From NCBI GenBank assembly GCA_913776045.1, contig CAJYOI010000015.1:49765-113764 (forward strand): a stretch of 64,000 bases of DNA, written 5' to 3'. A program made the position numbers and the translations under genes. This DNA is from an uncultured Sphingomonas sp. (GTDB taxonomy: Bacteria; Pseudomonadota; Alphaproteobacteria; Sphingomonadales; Sphingomonadaceae). The notes beneath the pieces are model-generated. The model was given only the letters and a program-made list of their open reading frames with translations. It did not search any database and was not told the DNA's origin. Positions within the stretch are counted from its first letter, which is position 1. Each line of letters starts with the position of its first letter. Positions 1 to 8,834 of the stretch are shown piece by piece.

Positions 1-75
1 TTCCGCATGACGGGTGAAGTTCGGGGTGATGGTGATGGCGCGCATTTCGTCGGGCGCACGGCCGGAAGGTCGCAT
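1..75 (-). CDS. rph: Ribonuclease PH, N-terminal fragment
   Basis: Only the first 25 codons lie in the window; the gene runs off the left edge. The reverse strand reads MRPSGRAPDEMRAITITPNF and on to TRHAE, which matches the well-conserved start of RNase PH, the phosphorolytic 3'-5' exonuclease that trims tRNA 3' ends. It is divergent from hrcA, and the rph/hrcA/grpE neighbourhood is common in alphaproteobacteria. The short length limits certainty, but the N-terminal signature is distinctive. Confidence 0.85.
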   Translation of the reverse strand, partial: MRPSGRAPDEMRAITITPNFTRHAE

Positions 76-138
76 GGGATACTCCGTGAATTTTGTCCTG
101 CCCTAGACGCGCCACGCTGGGTACGCCAGCCACTCAAC

Positions 139-234
139 CGTCATCCCCGCGAAGGCCGGGGCCAATTCTGGCTGACGTGTCGAATGGCGGCGCACCGTCA
201 GCGACAATTGATTCCCGCCTTGGCGGGAATGACG
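139..234. repeat. REP-like palindromic repeat, family A (copy 1)
   Basis: Two inverted arms, CGTCATCCCCGCGAAGGCCGG at the left and the complementary ATTCCCGCCTTGGCGGGAATGACG-type arm at the right, flank about 50 bp of spacer. The same paired design recurs at 19839-19931 and 31301-31386. It fills the gap between rph and hrcA and resembles the dispersed intergenic REP/BIME-type elements of alphaproteobacteria. Confidence 0.8.
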
Positions 235-295
235 AACGAGAGTTTGGCACGCTCGACCGTTGAGCCGCCGCCCCCATCCTCCTATCTTGCGTTTC

Positions 296-1336
296 GTGAC
301 GCCGACCTTCCCAGAACTCAGCGATCGCGCGCGCGACGTCTTCCGGCTTGTCGTGCAGTCCTATCTCGATTCCGGACAACCCGTGGGGTCGAAGACGATC
401 GCGCAGGTGTCCGGCCTGAACCTGTCGCCCGCATCGATCCGCGGCGTGATGCAGGACCTGGAGGAAGCGGGGCTGCTCGCTGCGCCGCATACCTCGGCCG
501 GACGGATGCCGACGCAGACCGGCCTGCGGCTGTTCGTCGACGGCATGATGCACGCCGTCGCGCCGTCCGAGCAGGAACGTGCGGCGATTCACGCCAGCGC
601 CCGCGCGGGCGGACCGGTCGAGGAAGCGATCGCCGCGACCACCGCGGCGCTGTCGGGCCTGTCAGCCTGCGCCGGGCTCGTTCTCGTGCCGCGCCGCGAG
701 CCGATCCTGCGCCAGTTCGGGTTCGTGCCGCTCGGTCCCGCCCGCGCACTGGCGGTACTGGTCGGCGACGACGGTTCGGTCGAGAACCGCGTCATCGACC
801 TGCCGGCGCAAGTGCCACCCGCCGCCCTGGAAGCTGCCGCCAATTTTCTCAACGCCCGCGCCACCGGCGCGACGCTTAGCGACATCCGTCAGCGGATCGA
901 CCGCGAGATCGCCGCCGAACGCGCGGCACTCGATGGCGCCGCCCGCGCGCTGGTCGACCGCGGTATTGCCGTGCTGAGCGAGGACAGCGCCCGCCGCCCG
1001 GTCCTGATCGTCCGCGGTCAGGCCAATCTGATCGATCCCGCCGCCGCTGCCGACCTGGACCGCGTCCGAGGCCTGCTCGACGAGCTTGAGGGCAAGGAGG
1101 AGATCATGCGGCTGCTCGATTCGGCCCGCGACGGCCCGGCCGCGCGCATTTTCATCGGGTCGGAGAACAAGTTGTTCGCCCTGTCCGGATCGTCAGTCAT
1201 CGCCCAGCCCGTGCGCGCGATCGATGGGCAAGTGGTCGGTGTCGTCGGCGTGATCGGCCCGACGCGGTTGAACTATGCGCGGGTCGTGCCCATGGTGGAT
1301 TTCACGGCCGCCACGCTCGCACGATTGCTGGCGTGA
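296..1336 (+). CDS. hrcA: Heat-inducible transcription repressor HrcA
   Basis: HrcA represses class I heat-shock genes by binding the CIRCE operator and is stabilised by GroEL. The protein (346 residues from GTG 296) has the N-terminal winged-helix region with LSDRARDVFRLVV, GQPVGSKTIA and LSPASIRGVMQDLEEAGLL, then TSAGRMPTQTGLR, and the C-terminal GAF-like region ending in GPTRLNYARVVPMVDF. An in-frame TTG at 260 is an alternative start; GTG 296 is preferred because homologues begin shortly before the ELSDRARDVF block. Neither start has a strong ribosome binding site. The stop overlaps a GTG in the grpE frame and the two genes form an operon. No CIRCE sequence was found upstream of either gene. 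Confidence 0.93.
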   Translation: MTPTFPELSDRARDVFRLVVQSYLDSGQPVGSKTIAQVSGLNLSPASIRGVMQDLEEAGLLAAPHTSAGRMPTQTGLRLFVDGMMHAVAPSEQERAAIHASARAGGPVEEAIAATTAALSGLSACAGLVLVPRREPILRQFGFVPLGPARALAVLVGDDGSVENRVIDLPAQVPPAALEAAANFLNARATGATLSDIRQRIDREIAAERAALDGAARALVDRGIAVLSEDSARRPVLIVRGQANLIDPAAAADLDRVRGLLDELEGKEEIMRLLDSARDGPAARIFIGSENKLFALSGSSVIAQPVRAIDGQVVGVVGVIGPTRLNYARVVPMVDFTAATLARLLA

Positions 1337-1365
1337 GCCACAGTTTTTCAGCTAGAACGGATGTC

Positions 1366-1929
1366 ATGAGCGAAGAAACCAAGACCGAAGATGCCGGCCT
1401 GACTGCAGAGGCCGTCGACCTGCGTGGCGAGACGGCGGATGCCGCCCCGGAAGTCGCCGACCATGATCGCATCGCCCAGTTGGAGGCCGAACTGACCGAG
1501 GCGAAGGCGGCGGTGCTCTACGCCCGCGCCGACGCGCAGAACATCGTGCGCCGCGCGGAGAAGACCGCGCAGGATTCGCGCGACTATGCCGTCACCGGCT
1601 TTGCCCGCGACCTGTTGTCGGTCGCCGACAATCTGTCGCGCGGGCTGGACGCAATCCCGGCCGACCTGCGCACCGACGACAAGATGAAGGGTCTGGTGAC
1701 CGGCCTGGAGGCGACGGGGCGCGAACTCGACAGCGTCTTCGGCCGCCACGGCATCACCAAGGTCGAGGCGATCGGCCAGAAGCTCGACCCCAACCGTCAC
1801 CAGGCGATGTTCGAAGTGCCGAGCGCCGATGCCGAGCCCGGCACGGTCGTACAGGAAATTCAGGCCGGCTACATGCTGAAGGACCGCCTGCTGCGTCCGG
1901 CGCTGGTCGGAGTCGCCAAGGCGGGGTGA
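1366..1929 (+). CDS. grpE: Nucleotide exchange factor GrpE
   Basis: GrpE releases ADP from DnaK in the cytoplasmic Hsp70 cycle. The 187-residue protein has an acidic N-terminus, a long coiled-coil region (RIAQLEAELTEAKAAVLYARADAQNIVRRAEK), the central FARDLLSVADNLSRGL segment and the C-terminal beta domain with the family signature (GTVVQEIQAGYMLKDRLLRPALV). An in-frame GTG at 1333 overlaps the hrcA stop, but ATG 1366 gives the usual N-terminus (MSEETKTED), so it was chosen. It lies directly behind hrcA and is probably co-transcribed. Confidence 0.95.
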   Translation: MSEETKTEDAGLTAEAVDLRGETADAAPEVADHDRIAQLEAELTEAKAAVLYARADAQNIVRRAEKTAQDSRDYAVTGFARDLLSVADNLSRGLDAIPADLRTDDKMKGLVTGLEATGRELDSVFGRHGITKVEAIGQKLDPNRHQAMFEVPSADAEPGTVVQEIQAGYMLKDRLLRPALVGVAKAG

Positions 1930-1934
1930 GCCGC

Positions 1935-2065
1935 ATCCTCCCCGCTCGCGGGGACGGGGACCGCGCCCGCAGGGCGTGGTGTAAGGGGCGTGCCGAGATC
2001 GGATCCTTTGCGGCACGCGCCCTCCACCGGCTTCTCCGGTCCCCCTCCCCGTACCGGGGAGGATG
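1935..2065. repeat. Long palindromic repeat, family B (copy 1)
   Basis: Outer arms ATCCTCCCCGCTCGCGGGGA and GTACCGGGGAGGAT are complementary, with inner complementary blocks between them (GGGGCGTGCCG with CGGCACGCGCCC). Related copies are at 24636-24660 and 44589-44718. It fills the grpE-glnD gap and ends 15 bp before the glnD start, so it may also form a strong hairpin in that transcript. Confidence 0.75.
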
Positions 2066-2080
2066 AGGTATGGCCGGGCC

Positions 2081-4822
2081 ATGTCCCGCTTCGACCACGT
2101 CCCGAACCGTCGCACCCTGATCGATCGGCGCACCCTGGCCGATGCCTTGGCCGCGCTCGAATCTCCGGATACCGCGGCGCTTCGGCGGGCCGGCACTCAG
2201 TTGCTCAAGACCGCACTCGATGCCGGCCGCGCGGAAATCGCCCGTCGTCTGTCGGTCCATCCCTCCCGTGGCCTGGAGGCGGCGCAGGCGGGGGCCTATC
2301 TCACCGACCAGTTGCTGCGCCTGCTCTGGGACTTCACCGTCCAGCGGCTGTATCGCAACACCAATCCGACCGCTGCCGAACGCATGAGCCTGGTCGCGGT
2401 CGGCGGCTATGGCCGCGGCGAGATGGCGCCGCATTCCGACGTCGACATCGCCTTCCTCACGCCCTGGAAGCAGACCGGATGGAGCGAGCAGGTCATCGAA
2501 TCGATGCTCTACGCGCTGTGGGACATGGGGCTGAAGGTCGGCCATTCGTCACGCTCGCTCGACGAAATGGTGCGTCAAGCGAAGGCCGATGTCACCATCC
2601 GCACCGCTTTGCTCGAGGGGCGCTATGTCTGGGGCGACGAGGCGCTCTACGCCGAGGCCGAGCATCGTTTCCGCACCGATGTTCAGGCCGACACCGCGCG
2701 CGCCTTCATCACCGAAAAGCTGGCCGAGCGCGATGCGCGGCACGTAAAGATGGGTGACAGCCGCTATGTCGTCGAACCCAACGTCAAGGAGGGCAAGGGG
2801 GGACTGCGCGACCTGCACGCGCTCTTCTGGATCGGCAAATACGCCTATCACGTCGGCACCGCGCCCGAACTGGTCGGCGCGGGGCTGCTGACCCGCGACG
2901 AGCTGCGCCGCTTCTACCGCGCAGAGAATTTCCTGTGGGCGGTACGCTGTCACCTGCACATCATCGCGGGCCGTGCCGAGGACCGTCTGACCTTCGACTA
3001 TCAGCGCGAGATCGCCGACCGGATGCGCTTCACCGACCGCCCGGGCAAATCGAAGGTCGAGCGGTTCATGCAATTCTACTTTCTGCAGGCCAAAGCGGTC
3101 GGTGACCTGACCGGCGTGTTCGTTGCGCACATCGACGAGAAATTCGCCTCGCGGGGTCGTCGGTTCGGTTTGCCGACGATCCGCCGGCGACCGTCGAAGC
3201 TCCATGGCTTCGTGCTCGATCGCGGGCGCTTGGCGCTGCCTTCGGACGATTTCTTCGCCGGCGACCCGGTGCGACTGATCGAAATGTTTCAACTGGCCGA
3301 GGAGAATGGCCTAGAAATCCATCCGCTAGCCATGCGCGCTGCGGCGCGCGACGCGCGGCTGGTCGACGGCGTGCGCAATGACGCGCGTGCCAACGCACTG
3401 TTCCTCGGTCTGCTGACCGGTGAGCGCAATCCGGAGATGGTGCTGCGCTGGATGAACGAAGCAGGGGTGTTCGGCCGGTTCGTTCCCGACTTCGGCCGCG
3501 TCGTCGCGCAGATGCAGTTCGACATGTACCACCATTACACGGTCGACGAGCACACGATCCGCGCGGTCGGGTTGCTCAGCCGGATCGAGCGTGGTCTGCT
3601 GAAGGAGGACCATCCGCTTGCCACCGCGATCTTCGACCAGATCGTGTCGCGGCGCGCTCTGTATGTCGCGGTCCTGTTGCATGACATCGCCAAGGGGCGC
3701 GGCGGAGACCATTCGATTCTGGGCGCCGAGGTCGCCGAGCGGCTGTGCCCCCGCTTCGGCCTGACTGCGGCCGAGACGGAAACCGTATCTTGGCTTGTCC
3801 GCTGGCACCTGCTGATGTCGGCGACCGCATTCAAGCGCGACCTCAGCGACTTCAAGACGATCCTCGATTTCGCGAATGCGGTGCAGAGTCCGCAACGGCT
3901 GATGATGCTGATGGTTCTCACCATCGTCGACATCCGCGCAGTCGGCCCCGGCATCTGGAACGGCTGGAAGCGCCAGCTGCTGACCGACCTGTATGAGGGT
4001 GCGGAGGAAGTCCTGCGGCTGGGCCATAAACAGCGCGGCCGGGGCGAGCGGATTGCAGCCAAGCAGGCTGAGCTGGGTACGGCGCTTGGCTGGGATGCGA
4101 GACGCTTCGCCGCCATCGTCCGCCGCCTGCCAGAGGCCTATTGGGTCGCCGAGCCGACCGATGTGCTGGAACACAATGTCCGCATGATCGAGGCCGCCGG
4201 GATGACCGACCTGGCGATCGATACCAAACCTCATCCGGCGCGCGGGGCGACGCTTGTGACGGTTTATGCGGCCGACCATCCGGGGCTGTTCTACCGCATC
4301 GCCGGCGCGATCCACGCCGCTGGCGGAAACATCATCGACGCGCGCATCCATACGACGCGCGACGGCATGGCGCTCGACAATTTCCTGGTTCAGGATCCGC
4401 TGGGCCGTCCGTTCGACGATCCTGGCCAACTGGAGCGCATCCGCACCGGCATCGGCGATGCTTTGGCGAACCGGGTGAAGCTGCGCGAGCGGCTCAAGGC
4501 CAAGGCCCCGCCCCGCCCCCGCGCCGACGCCTTTGCGGTCCAACCCAACGTGCTGATCGACAACGCCGCGTCGAACCGCTTCACGGTGATCGAGGTCAAC
4601 GCCCGCGATCGCCCCGCTCTGCTGCATCATCTCGCCAACGCGCTGTTCCAGTCGCGCGTGACGATCCATTCGGCGCATGTCGCAACCTATGGCGAACGTG
4701 CGGTCGACACCTTCTACGTCACGGACCTGACCGGCGATAAGTTGGGTGGCACGCGAGTAAAGACGATCGAAAAGCGGCTGCTGGACGCAGCGATCGGCGA
4801 CGAATTGGCGGTGGCGGCGTAA
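2081..4822 (+). CDS. glnD: [Protein-PII] uridylyltransferase / uridylyl-removing enzyme
   Basis: GlnD is the glutamine sensor that uridylylates and deuridylylates PII, controlling GlnB, glutamine synthetase and nitrogen transcription. The 913-residue length is normal. In order there is a nucleotidyltransferase domain (GGYGRGEMAPHSDVDIAFL near residue 110, with the two metal-binding Asp), the GlnD linker (KEGKGGLRDLH), an HD phosphohydrolase domain (VAVLLHDIAKGRGGDHS near 535) and two C-terminal ACT domains (YAADHPGLFYRIAGAI and NARDRPALLHHLANAL). ATG 2063 is a possible longer start inside the repeat; ATG 2081 fits homologues better. A 59-codon gene follows after one base. Confidence 0.96.
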   Translation: MSRFDHVPNRRTLIDRRTLADALAALESPDTAALRRAGTQLLKTALDAGRAEIARRLSVHPSRGLEAAQAGAYLTDQLLRLLWDFTVQRLYRNTNPTAAERMSLVAVGGYGRGEMAPHSDVDIAFLTPWKQTGWSEQVIESMLYALWDMGLKVGHSSRSLDEMVRQAKADVTIRTALLEGRYVWGDEALYAEAEHRFRTDVQADTARAFITEKLAERDARHVKMGDSRYVVEPNVKEGKGGLRDLHALFWIGKYAYHVGTAPELVGAGLLTRDELRRFYRAENFLWAVRCHLHIIAGRAEDRLTFDYQREIADRMRFTDRPGKSKVERFMQFYFLQAKAVGDLTGVFVAHIDEKFASRGRRFGLPTIRRRPSKLHGFVLDRGRLALPSDDFFAGDPVRLIEMFQLAEENGLEIHPLAMRAAARDARLVDGVRNDARANALFLGLLTGERNPEMVLRWMNEAGVFGRFVPDFGRVVAQMQFDMYHHYTVDEHTIRAVGLLSRIERGLLKEDHPLATAIFDQIVSRRALYVAVLLHDIAKGRGGDHSILGAEVAERLCPRFGLTAAETETVSWLVRWHLLMSATAFKRDLSDFKTILDFANAVQSPQRLMMLMVLTIVDIRAVGPGIWNGWKRQLLTDLYEGAEEVLRLGHKQRGRGERIAAKQAELGTALGWDARRFAAIVRRLPEAYWVAEPTDVLEHNVRMIEAAGMTDLAIDTKPHPARGATLVTVYAADHPGLFYRIAGAIHAAGGNIIDARIHTTRDGMALDNFLVQDPLGRPFDDPGQLERIRTGIGDALANRVKLRERLKAKAPPRPRADAFAVQPNVLIDNAASNRFTVIEVNARDRPALLHHLANALFQSRVTIHSAHVATYGERAVDTFYVTDLTGDKLGGTRVKTIEKRLLDAAIGDELAVAA

Positions 4823-4823
4823 G

Positions 4824-5003
4824 ATGGCCTGGGCCACGGCGATTATGCTGCTGGTTGGCAGCGGGCTGATGATGGTCGGGCTTGCGAGGCGGCAATCCAA
4901 GCGTGATCGACGGCGACCTGATGATGGCGACAGCGGCGGCTGGGGCGATGGCGGCGGGGATGGTGGCGATTGTGGCAGCGGAGACGGCGGCGGTTGCGAC
5001 TGA
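4824..5003 (+). CDS. 59-residue membrane microprotein with Gly/Asp/Cys-rich tail
   Basis: The ORF starts one base after the glnD stop and ends directly before the next reading frame. It encodes one hydrophobic segment (ATAIMLLVGSGLMMVGLA), a basic stretch (RRQSKRDRRRP) and a tail made almost wholly of Gly, Asp, Ser and two Cys (GDGGGDGGDCGSGDGGGCD). The basic stretch after the membrane segment suggests a cytoplasmic C-terminus. Tight packing between glnD and the acetyltransferase supports translation. No family is recognised; the tail resembles the DGG-rich ends of other small membrane proteins. Function unknown. Confidence 0.6.
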   Translation: MAWATAIMLLVGSGLMMVGLARRQSKRDRRRPDDGDSGGWGDGGGDGGDCGSGDGGGCD

Positions 5004-5030
5004 GTGGCCTTCGGCGGCAATTTGACGCAG

Positions 5031-5588
5031 ATGCAACCGATGCGAGACTTCGACGCCCAGCCTCACCTGTTCGACGACATCGTCCGGCTGCGGCCGATGT
5101 TACCGAGCGATTTCGATGCGCTCTTCGCGGTCGCCAGTGATCGAGAAATCTGGGCGATCCATCCGGCGCACGATCGCTGGCAGGAACCGGTCTTCCGCAC
5201 GTTCTTCGCCGACGGTCTGGCGAGCGGCGGGGCGCTGGTAATCGAGGATGCGGCGACCGGCGCCGTCATCGGATCGTCGCGGTTCGATCCGAACCGGTCC
5301 GGCCCAGGCGAGATCGAGATCGGCTGGACCTTCCTGCCGCGAAGCCACTGGGGTGGCGTGGCAAATCGGTCGGTGAAGCGGCTGATGATCGGCCATGCGC
5401 TGACGGCGTACGACCGCGTCATCTTTCTCGTCGGTGAAGGGAATATCCGGTCGCGGCGAGCGCTGGAAAAGATCGGCGCGGTACTTACCGATCGCCGGCA
5501 TGACGTACCGTTGCATGGCGGCATTGCGCGGCATGTGATCTATGCGATCGATCGGGCGAGGTTTGCCGAAGGGCTGCTCAACAGCTGA
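5031..5588 (+). CDS. GNAT-family N-acetyltransferase (RimJ/RimL type)
   Basis: The protein has the RimJ/RimL pattern: IVRLRPMLPSDFDALFAVA at the start, GAVIGSSRFDPN and EIEIGWTFLPRSHWGGVANRSVKRLMIGHAL around the acetyl-CoA site, and VGEGNIRSRRALEKIGAVL near the end. It would acetylate an amine or protein N-terminus in the cytoplasm; the substrate cannot be told. Starts at GTG 5004, ATG 5031 and ATG 5040 are possible; ATG 5031 (185 residues) was chosen without a clear Shine-Dalgarno guide. It sits at the end of the glnD gene string. Confidence 0.85.
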   Translation: MQPMRDFDAQPHLFDDIVRLRPMLPSDFDALFAVASDREIWAIHPAHDRWQEPVFRTFFADGLASGGALVIEDAATGAVIGSSRFDPNRSGPGEIEIGWTFLPRSHWGGVANRSVKRLMIGHALTAYDRVIFLVGEGNIRSRRALEKIGAVLTDRRHDVPLHGGIARHVIYAIDRARFAEGLLNS

Positions 5589-5665
5589 GACTGACGGAGG
5601 CGTCTCAGGTCATTGGCCGATGCTTGGCCCGATGGTCCTTATAAAGTGAAACGCCTAGCGCCATA

Positions 5666-5739
5666 ACGTCAGACGGGGCCGGCTTTCGCCGACCCCGCTG
5701 CCCGTCGTGACGAGTCGGCGGTTTGCTTGCGCAAACCGC
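5666..5739. repeat. Palindromic repeat, family C (copy 1); possible terminator
   Basis: It begins ACGTCAGACGGGGCCGGC, folds with GCCGACCCCGCTGCCCG, and is followed by a second perfect hairpin (GCGGTTTGC, TTGC, GCAAACCGC at 5718-5739). The same first half recurs at 21889-21926, where a TTGCTTACGCAA-centred hairpin also follows. It lies between the convergent acetyltransferase and TonB-receptor genes and may end both transcripts, although no U-tract is evident. Confidence 0.7.
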
Positions 5740-5750
5740 GCGCCGTCCGT

Positions 5751-8555
5751 TTAGAACCGTATCCGACCGGTGATGCCATACGTCCGGGGTTCGGCCAGAT
5801 ATTGCGAGAAGATCTGGCGGCCACCAGGATACTGCGGATCGACGAACGGTGCGCTGGTCGTACCCGCCTGGAACGGCGAGTTGAAGGCGACCTGGGCATA
5901 GTCCTTGTTGAAGATGTTCTGGCCCCAGAATTCCAGCGCCCAGCGCTCGCTCGGGCCGCGGATGCCGACGCGAGCGTTGGCGACGAAGAAACTGTCCTGC
6001 GCCTTCTGCGGGAACAGATCGGAGCCGGTGTTGTAGTCGTCGCTCAGACGACCATCGATGTACAACAGGCCCGACAGACCCGAGTTGCCGAGGCGCGGGG
6101 TCCAGGCGAACGAGCTGGTCGCGACCCATTCCGGCGCGTTCGACAGCTGCTTGCCCGGCAGGACGCGCAGCGCCGGATCAAGCGGCAGGCCACCCGCCGA
6201 ACCGACCAGATCGTTGCGATAGCGCGTGTCGGTATAGGTGATGCCGAGCGTGAAGTTGATGTCGCGTGCGGGCTGCAACGCGGCTTCGAGTTCGACACCC
6301 TGCGACCGCACGCCATACGTCACGTCACCCGGCGCGCAGCTCCCGGTCGTCGCGCTCAGGTCGCGATCGCCGCCGTTCAGCCCGGTCTTGCACGAGTTGA
6401 CCGTGGCGACGAGGAAGACGGTACCGTTGAAGGTATTGAGCTGGAAGTTCTCGAATTCCTGCCGGAACGCGGCCGCCGTGATCGTCACCGGACCGCGCGC
6501 ATATTTCGCACCGATTTCGAAGGCGTTGACCTTTTCCGGGTCGAACTGGAGGTTGCCGGTCAGCGCCTGCGCGCCGCCCAGCTGCGCGAAACTTGCGACC
6601 GGGTTCTTGAGCGCCGAGCGATCGAGGTTGAAACCGCCCGCCTTGTATCCGCGCGAGTAGGAACCATAGATCAGCAGGGCATCAACCGGCTTCCACGACA
6701 GCACCGCGGTACCGGTGAATTCATCCTCGTTACGCTGGCTGGTGATGCTGACGCCGTTCAGTTCCGCCGTCGAGTTGCCCTGACAGCTCAGCCCGACGAT
6801 ACCGGCCGCGGTCGCGAAAAGCGGGCTGGTTGGGTTGAGCAGGCCAAGCGCACCGAGCGACTGCTGATTGGTAACGCAGCCGACGTTGTCGTTGGTGAAG
6901 CTGGCGTTCAACCGCTTGCGCTCGTTCGTGTAGCGGGCGCCCAGCGTCAGATCGAGCGTATCGGTGAAGTGAATGATGTTGTGCGTGAAGAACGCATAGT
7001 TGCGGCTGCTCTGACGATAGCGGTCGGCGGTCGACCCCCTGTCGTTGATGCCGTCGAGCGTCGTGAGCGCGTTGACGACGGTGTTGCCCGCGGCACCGAA
7101 GGGCGAATTGACCCCCGGCACAAGCCCACGCAGCACGGCGTTGCCCGTCGCCGACAGACAGGCGGTGCTGCCCGGCGAATAGAATTGCGCCAGCGCGCTG
7201 CCAGACACGATGCGGCACGTCGCGAAACGGCCATACTGGTTGCCGAAGCGCAGGTTGTCGACGACGTCGAGCTTTTCATCGGCGTAATAGCCGCCGATCA
7301 GCCAGTCGAGCTTGCCGCCGAACGCTTCGCCCTGCAGGCGCAGTTCCTGGCTGAACGTCTTGAACGCGCGGCCAGAATTGCCGTTGGCGGCGCGGTAGAG
7401 GATGTCGACGCTCGAATAATCGGTGTCCGACCCCTGGGTCGAATTATAGTCGCGATATGCGGTGATCGACGTCAGGCTTGCAGGGCCGAGGTTCAGGTCG
7501 ATCTGACCCGAAACACCCCAGTCCTTGGTGATGCCATCGAAGCTGCGGCCACGGCTGGTCGACACCGTCCGGCTGTAACCCGGTGCGTTCACCAGCGACA
7601 GATTCTGTCCCAGATCGCGGATGACGTTGACGATGTTGTTGCCGGTAGCACTCGGCGTGGCGGCCGTCGTCGGTACCGTCGCCAGTTCGTTGAGGTCGCC
7701 GACGTACGGGTTCGTCCGACGATCGACATAGGTTGCCGCGCAACAGGCCTCGTCGCGCTTGGTGTAGTCGCCGATGATGCGGATGCTGAGGTCGCTCGAT
7801 GGTTCGAACCGCATCTGGCCGCGCACGAAATAGCGGTCGCGGTTGTTGATATCGACGTTGTTCGTCGGATCGTAATAGAAGCCGTCCCGCTTCGTGTAGA
7901 CGCCGTCGACCCGCGCCGCGAAGGTTTCGCCCAGCGGCACGTTCAGCGCGCCCTGGAAGCGCCACAGATCGTAATTGCCGTAGGTCGCCTCGGCCATTCC
8001 CGAGAAGCCCGAGAAGCTCGGCTGCTTGGTGATGATGTTGATGACGCCGGCCGATGCGTTGCGGCCCGACAGCGTGCCCTGCGGCCCGCGCAGCACTTCG
8101 ACACGTTCGACTTCGCCGAGTTCGTTCATGCCGACGCCCGAGCGCGACCGGTAGACCCCGTCGATGAACACCGCGACCGAGCTTTCGAGGCCGGGATTGT
8201 CACCGACCGTACCGATGCCGCGGATACGGGCTGAGGTGTTGGCTTCGGTGCCGGTCGACGACACGAGCAGCGACGGGGCAAGCTGGTTGAGCTGGCGAAT
8301 GTCGTTCGCGCCGGACAGCTGAAGCTGTTCGGTCGACACAGCAGATACCGCGACCGGAACGTCGGCCAGACGCTCGGCACGCCGGGTCGCGGTCACGACG
8401 ATGTCGCCCTGACTGACGACTGCTCCCTGCTGGGCAGCGTCGCTCTGCGCCTGGTTGGTATCGGCGGCCTGAGGGGATGTCGTCGTGCTCTGCGCCATCG
8501 CCGGCAGGGCGATGGCAGTGGACGCGACAGAGATCAGCAGCGCGAGCTTACGCAT
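5751..8555 (-). CDS. TonB-dependent outer-membrane receptor
   Basis: This 934-residue protein has a signal peptide (MRKLALLISVASTAIALPAMAQ), a Gln/Ala-rich linker and the plug entry motif DIVVTATRRAERLADVPVAV near residue 51. The plug continues with RIRGIGT and VERVEVLRGPQGTLSGRNASAGVINI. A long beta-barrel ends in YGITGRIRF, the terminal Phe expected for BAM-assembled barrels. It would move a large or scarce substrate (siderophore, glycan, hydrophobic compound) across the outer membrane using TonB energy; the ligand is unknown. ATG 8555 follows a good GGAGAGGA site; a longer in-frame start at 8603 would precede the signal peptide and was rejected. No partner gene lies beside it. Confidence 0.93.
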   Translation of the reverse strand: MRKLALLISVASTAIALPAMAQSTTTSPQAADTNQAQSDAAQQGAVVSQGDIVVTATRRAERLADVPVAVSAVSTEQLQLSGANDIRQLNQLAPSLLVSSTGTEANTSARIRGIGTVGDNPGLESSVAVFIDGVYRSRSGVGMNELGEVERVEVLRGPQGTLSGRNASAGVINIITKQPSFSGFSGMAEATYGNYDLWRFQGALNVPLGETFAARVDGVYTKRDGFYYDPTNNVDINNRDRYFVRGQMRFEPSSDLSIRIIGDYTKRDEACCAATYVDRRTNPYVGDLNELATVPTTAATPSATGNNIVNVIRDLGQNLSLVNAPGYSRTVSTSRGRSFDGITKDWGVSGQIDLNLGPASLTSITAYRDYNSTQGSDTDYSSVDILYRAANGNSGRAFKTFSQELRLQGEAFGGKLDWLIGGYYADEKLDVVDNLRFGNQYGRFATCRIVSGSALAQFYSPGSTACLSATGNAVLRGLVPGVNSPFGAAGNTVVNALTTLDGINDRGSTADRYRQSSRNYAFFTHNIIHFTDTLDLTLGARYTNERKRLNASFTNDNVGCVTNQQSLGALGLLNPTSPLFATAAGIVGLSCQGNSTAELNGVSITSQRNEDEFTGTAVLSWKPVDALLIYGSYSRGYKAGGFNLDRSALKNPVASFAQLGGAQALTGNLQFDPEKVNAFEIGAKYARGPVTITAAAFRQEFENFQLNTFNGTVFLVATVNSCKTGLNGGDRDLSATTGSCAPGDVTYGVRSQGVELEAALQPARDINFTLGITYTDTRYRNDLVGSAGGLPLDPALRVLPGKQLSNAPEWVATSSFAWTPRLGNSGLSGLLYIDGRLSDDYNTGSDLFPQKAQDSFFVANARVGIRGPSERWALEFWGQNIFNKDYAQVAFNSPFQAGTTSAPFVDPQYPGGRQIFSQYLAEPRTYGITGRIRF

Positions 8556-8775
8556 GGTCGGCAATCCTCTCCTTCGGGACGGCGTTGTGGCCGCCATCCT
8601 CATCTGAGATCCAAGCTGACAAAAAGCATCGCTGTTGCCTAGCCCCCGCCATACCCGATCACGCGATTTTCACGAGACATGTGCGCCAGAGACACAGTTT
8701 CAAGACAGGACTGATTTTCGATCAAGACGCGCCCGCCCCTAGGGAACGCACGATTTTTCGAAGACCCGAAAAGCA

Positions 8776-8810
8776 AACGGCCGTCAGCGGAAACTCCGCC
8801 GACGGCCGTT
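8776..8810 (-). terminator. Hairpin terminator of infC
   Basis: A near-perfect 15-bp stem (AACGGCCGTCGGCGG, loop AGTTT, CCGCTGACGGCCGTT on the minus strand) starts 24 bp after the infC stop and is followed by a T-rich run (GCTTTTCGG). Confidence 0.8.
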
Positions 8811-8834
8811 ATTAGATACCCAGCTTTCGAAAAA

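Noticed and set aside
139-234. Repeats as part of a CRISPR array
   Set aside because: Repeats are inverted pairs scattered singly over the window, not regularly spaced direct repeats, and no cas gene is present.
76-300. CIRCE operator before hrcA
   Set aside because: No TTAGCACTC-N9-GAGTGCTAA was found here or before grpE; the inverted repeat present is a REP-like element.
3326-5020. 564-codon minus-strand open frame opposite glnD
   Set aside because: Antisense to the HD and ACT domains of GlnD; no motif of its own.
5727-8234. 835-codon plus-strand open frame opposite the TonB receptor
   Set aside because: It is antisense to a gene with clear signal peptide, plug and barrel. The translation is Arg/Ala/Asp/Val-rich with no recognisable domain, typical of antisense frames in GC-rich DNA.
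8556-8834. rpmI and rplT after infC
   Set aside because: The usual ribosomal protein genes are not there; a terminator hairpin follows infC and then the TonB receptor begins.
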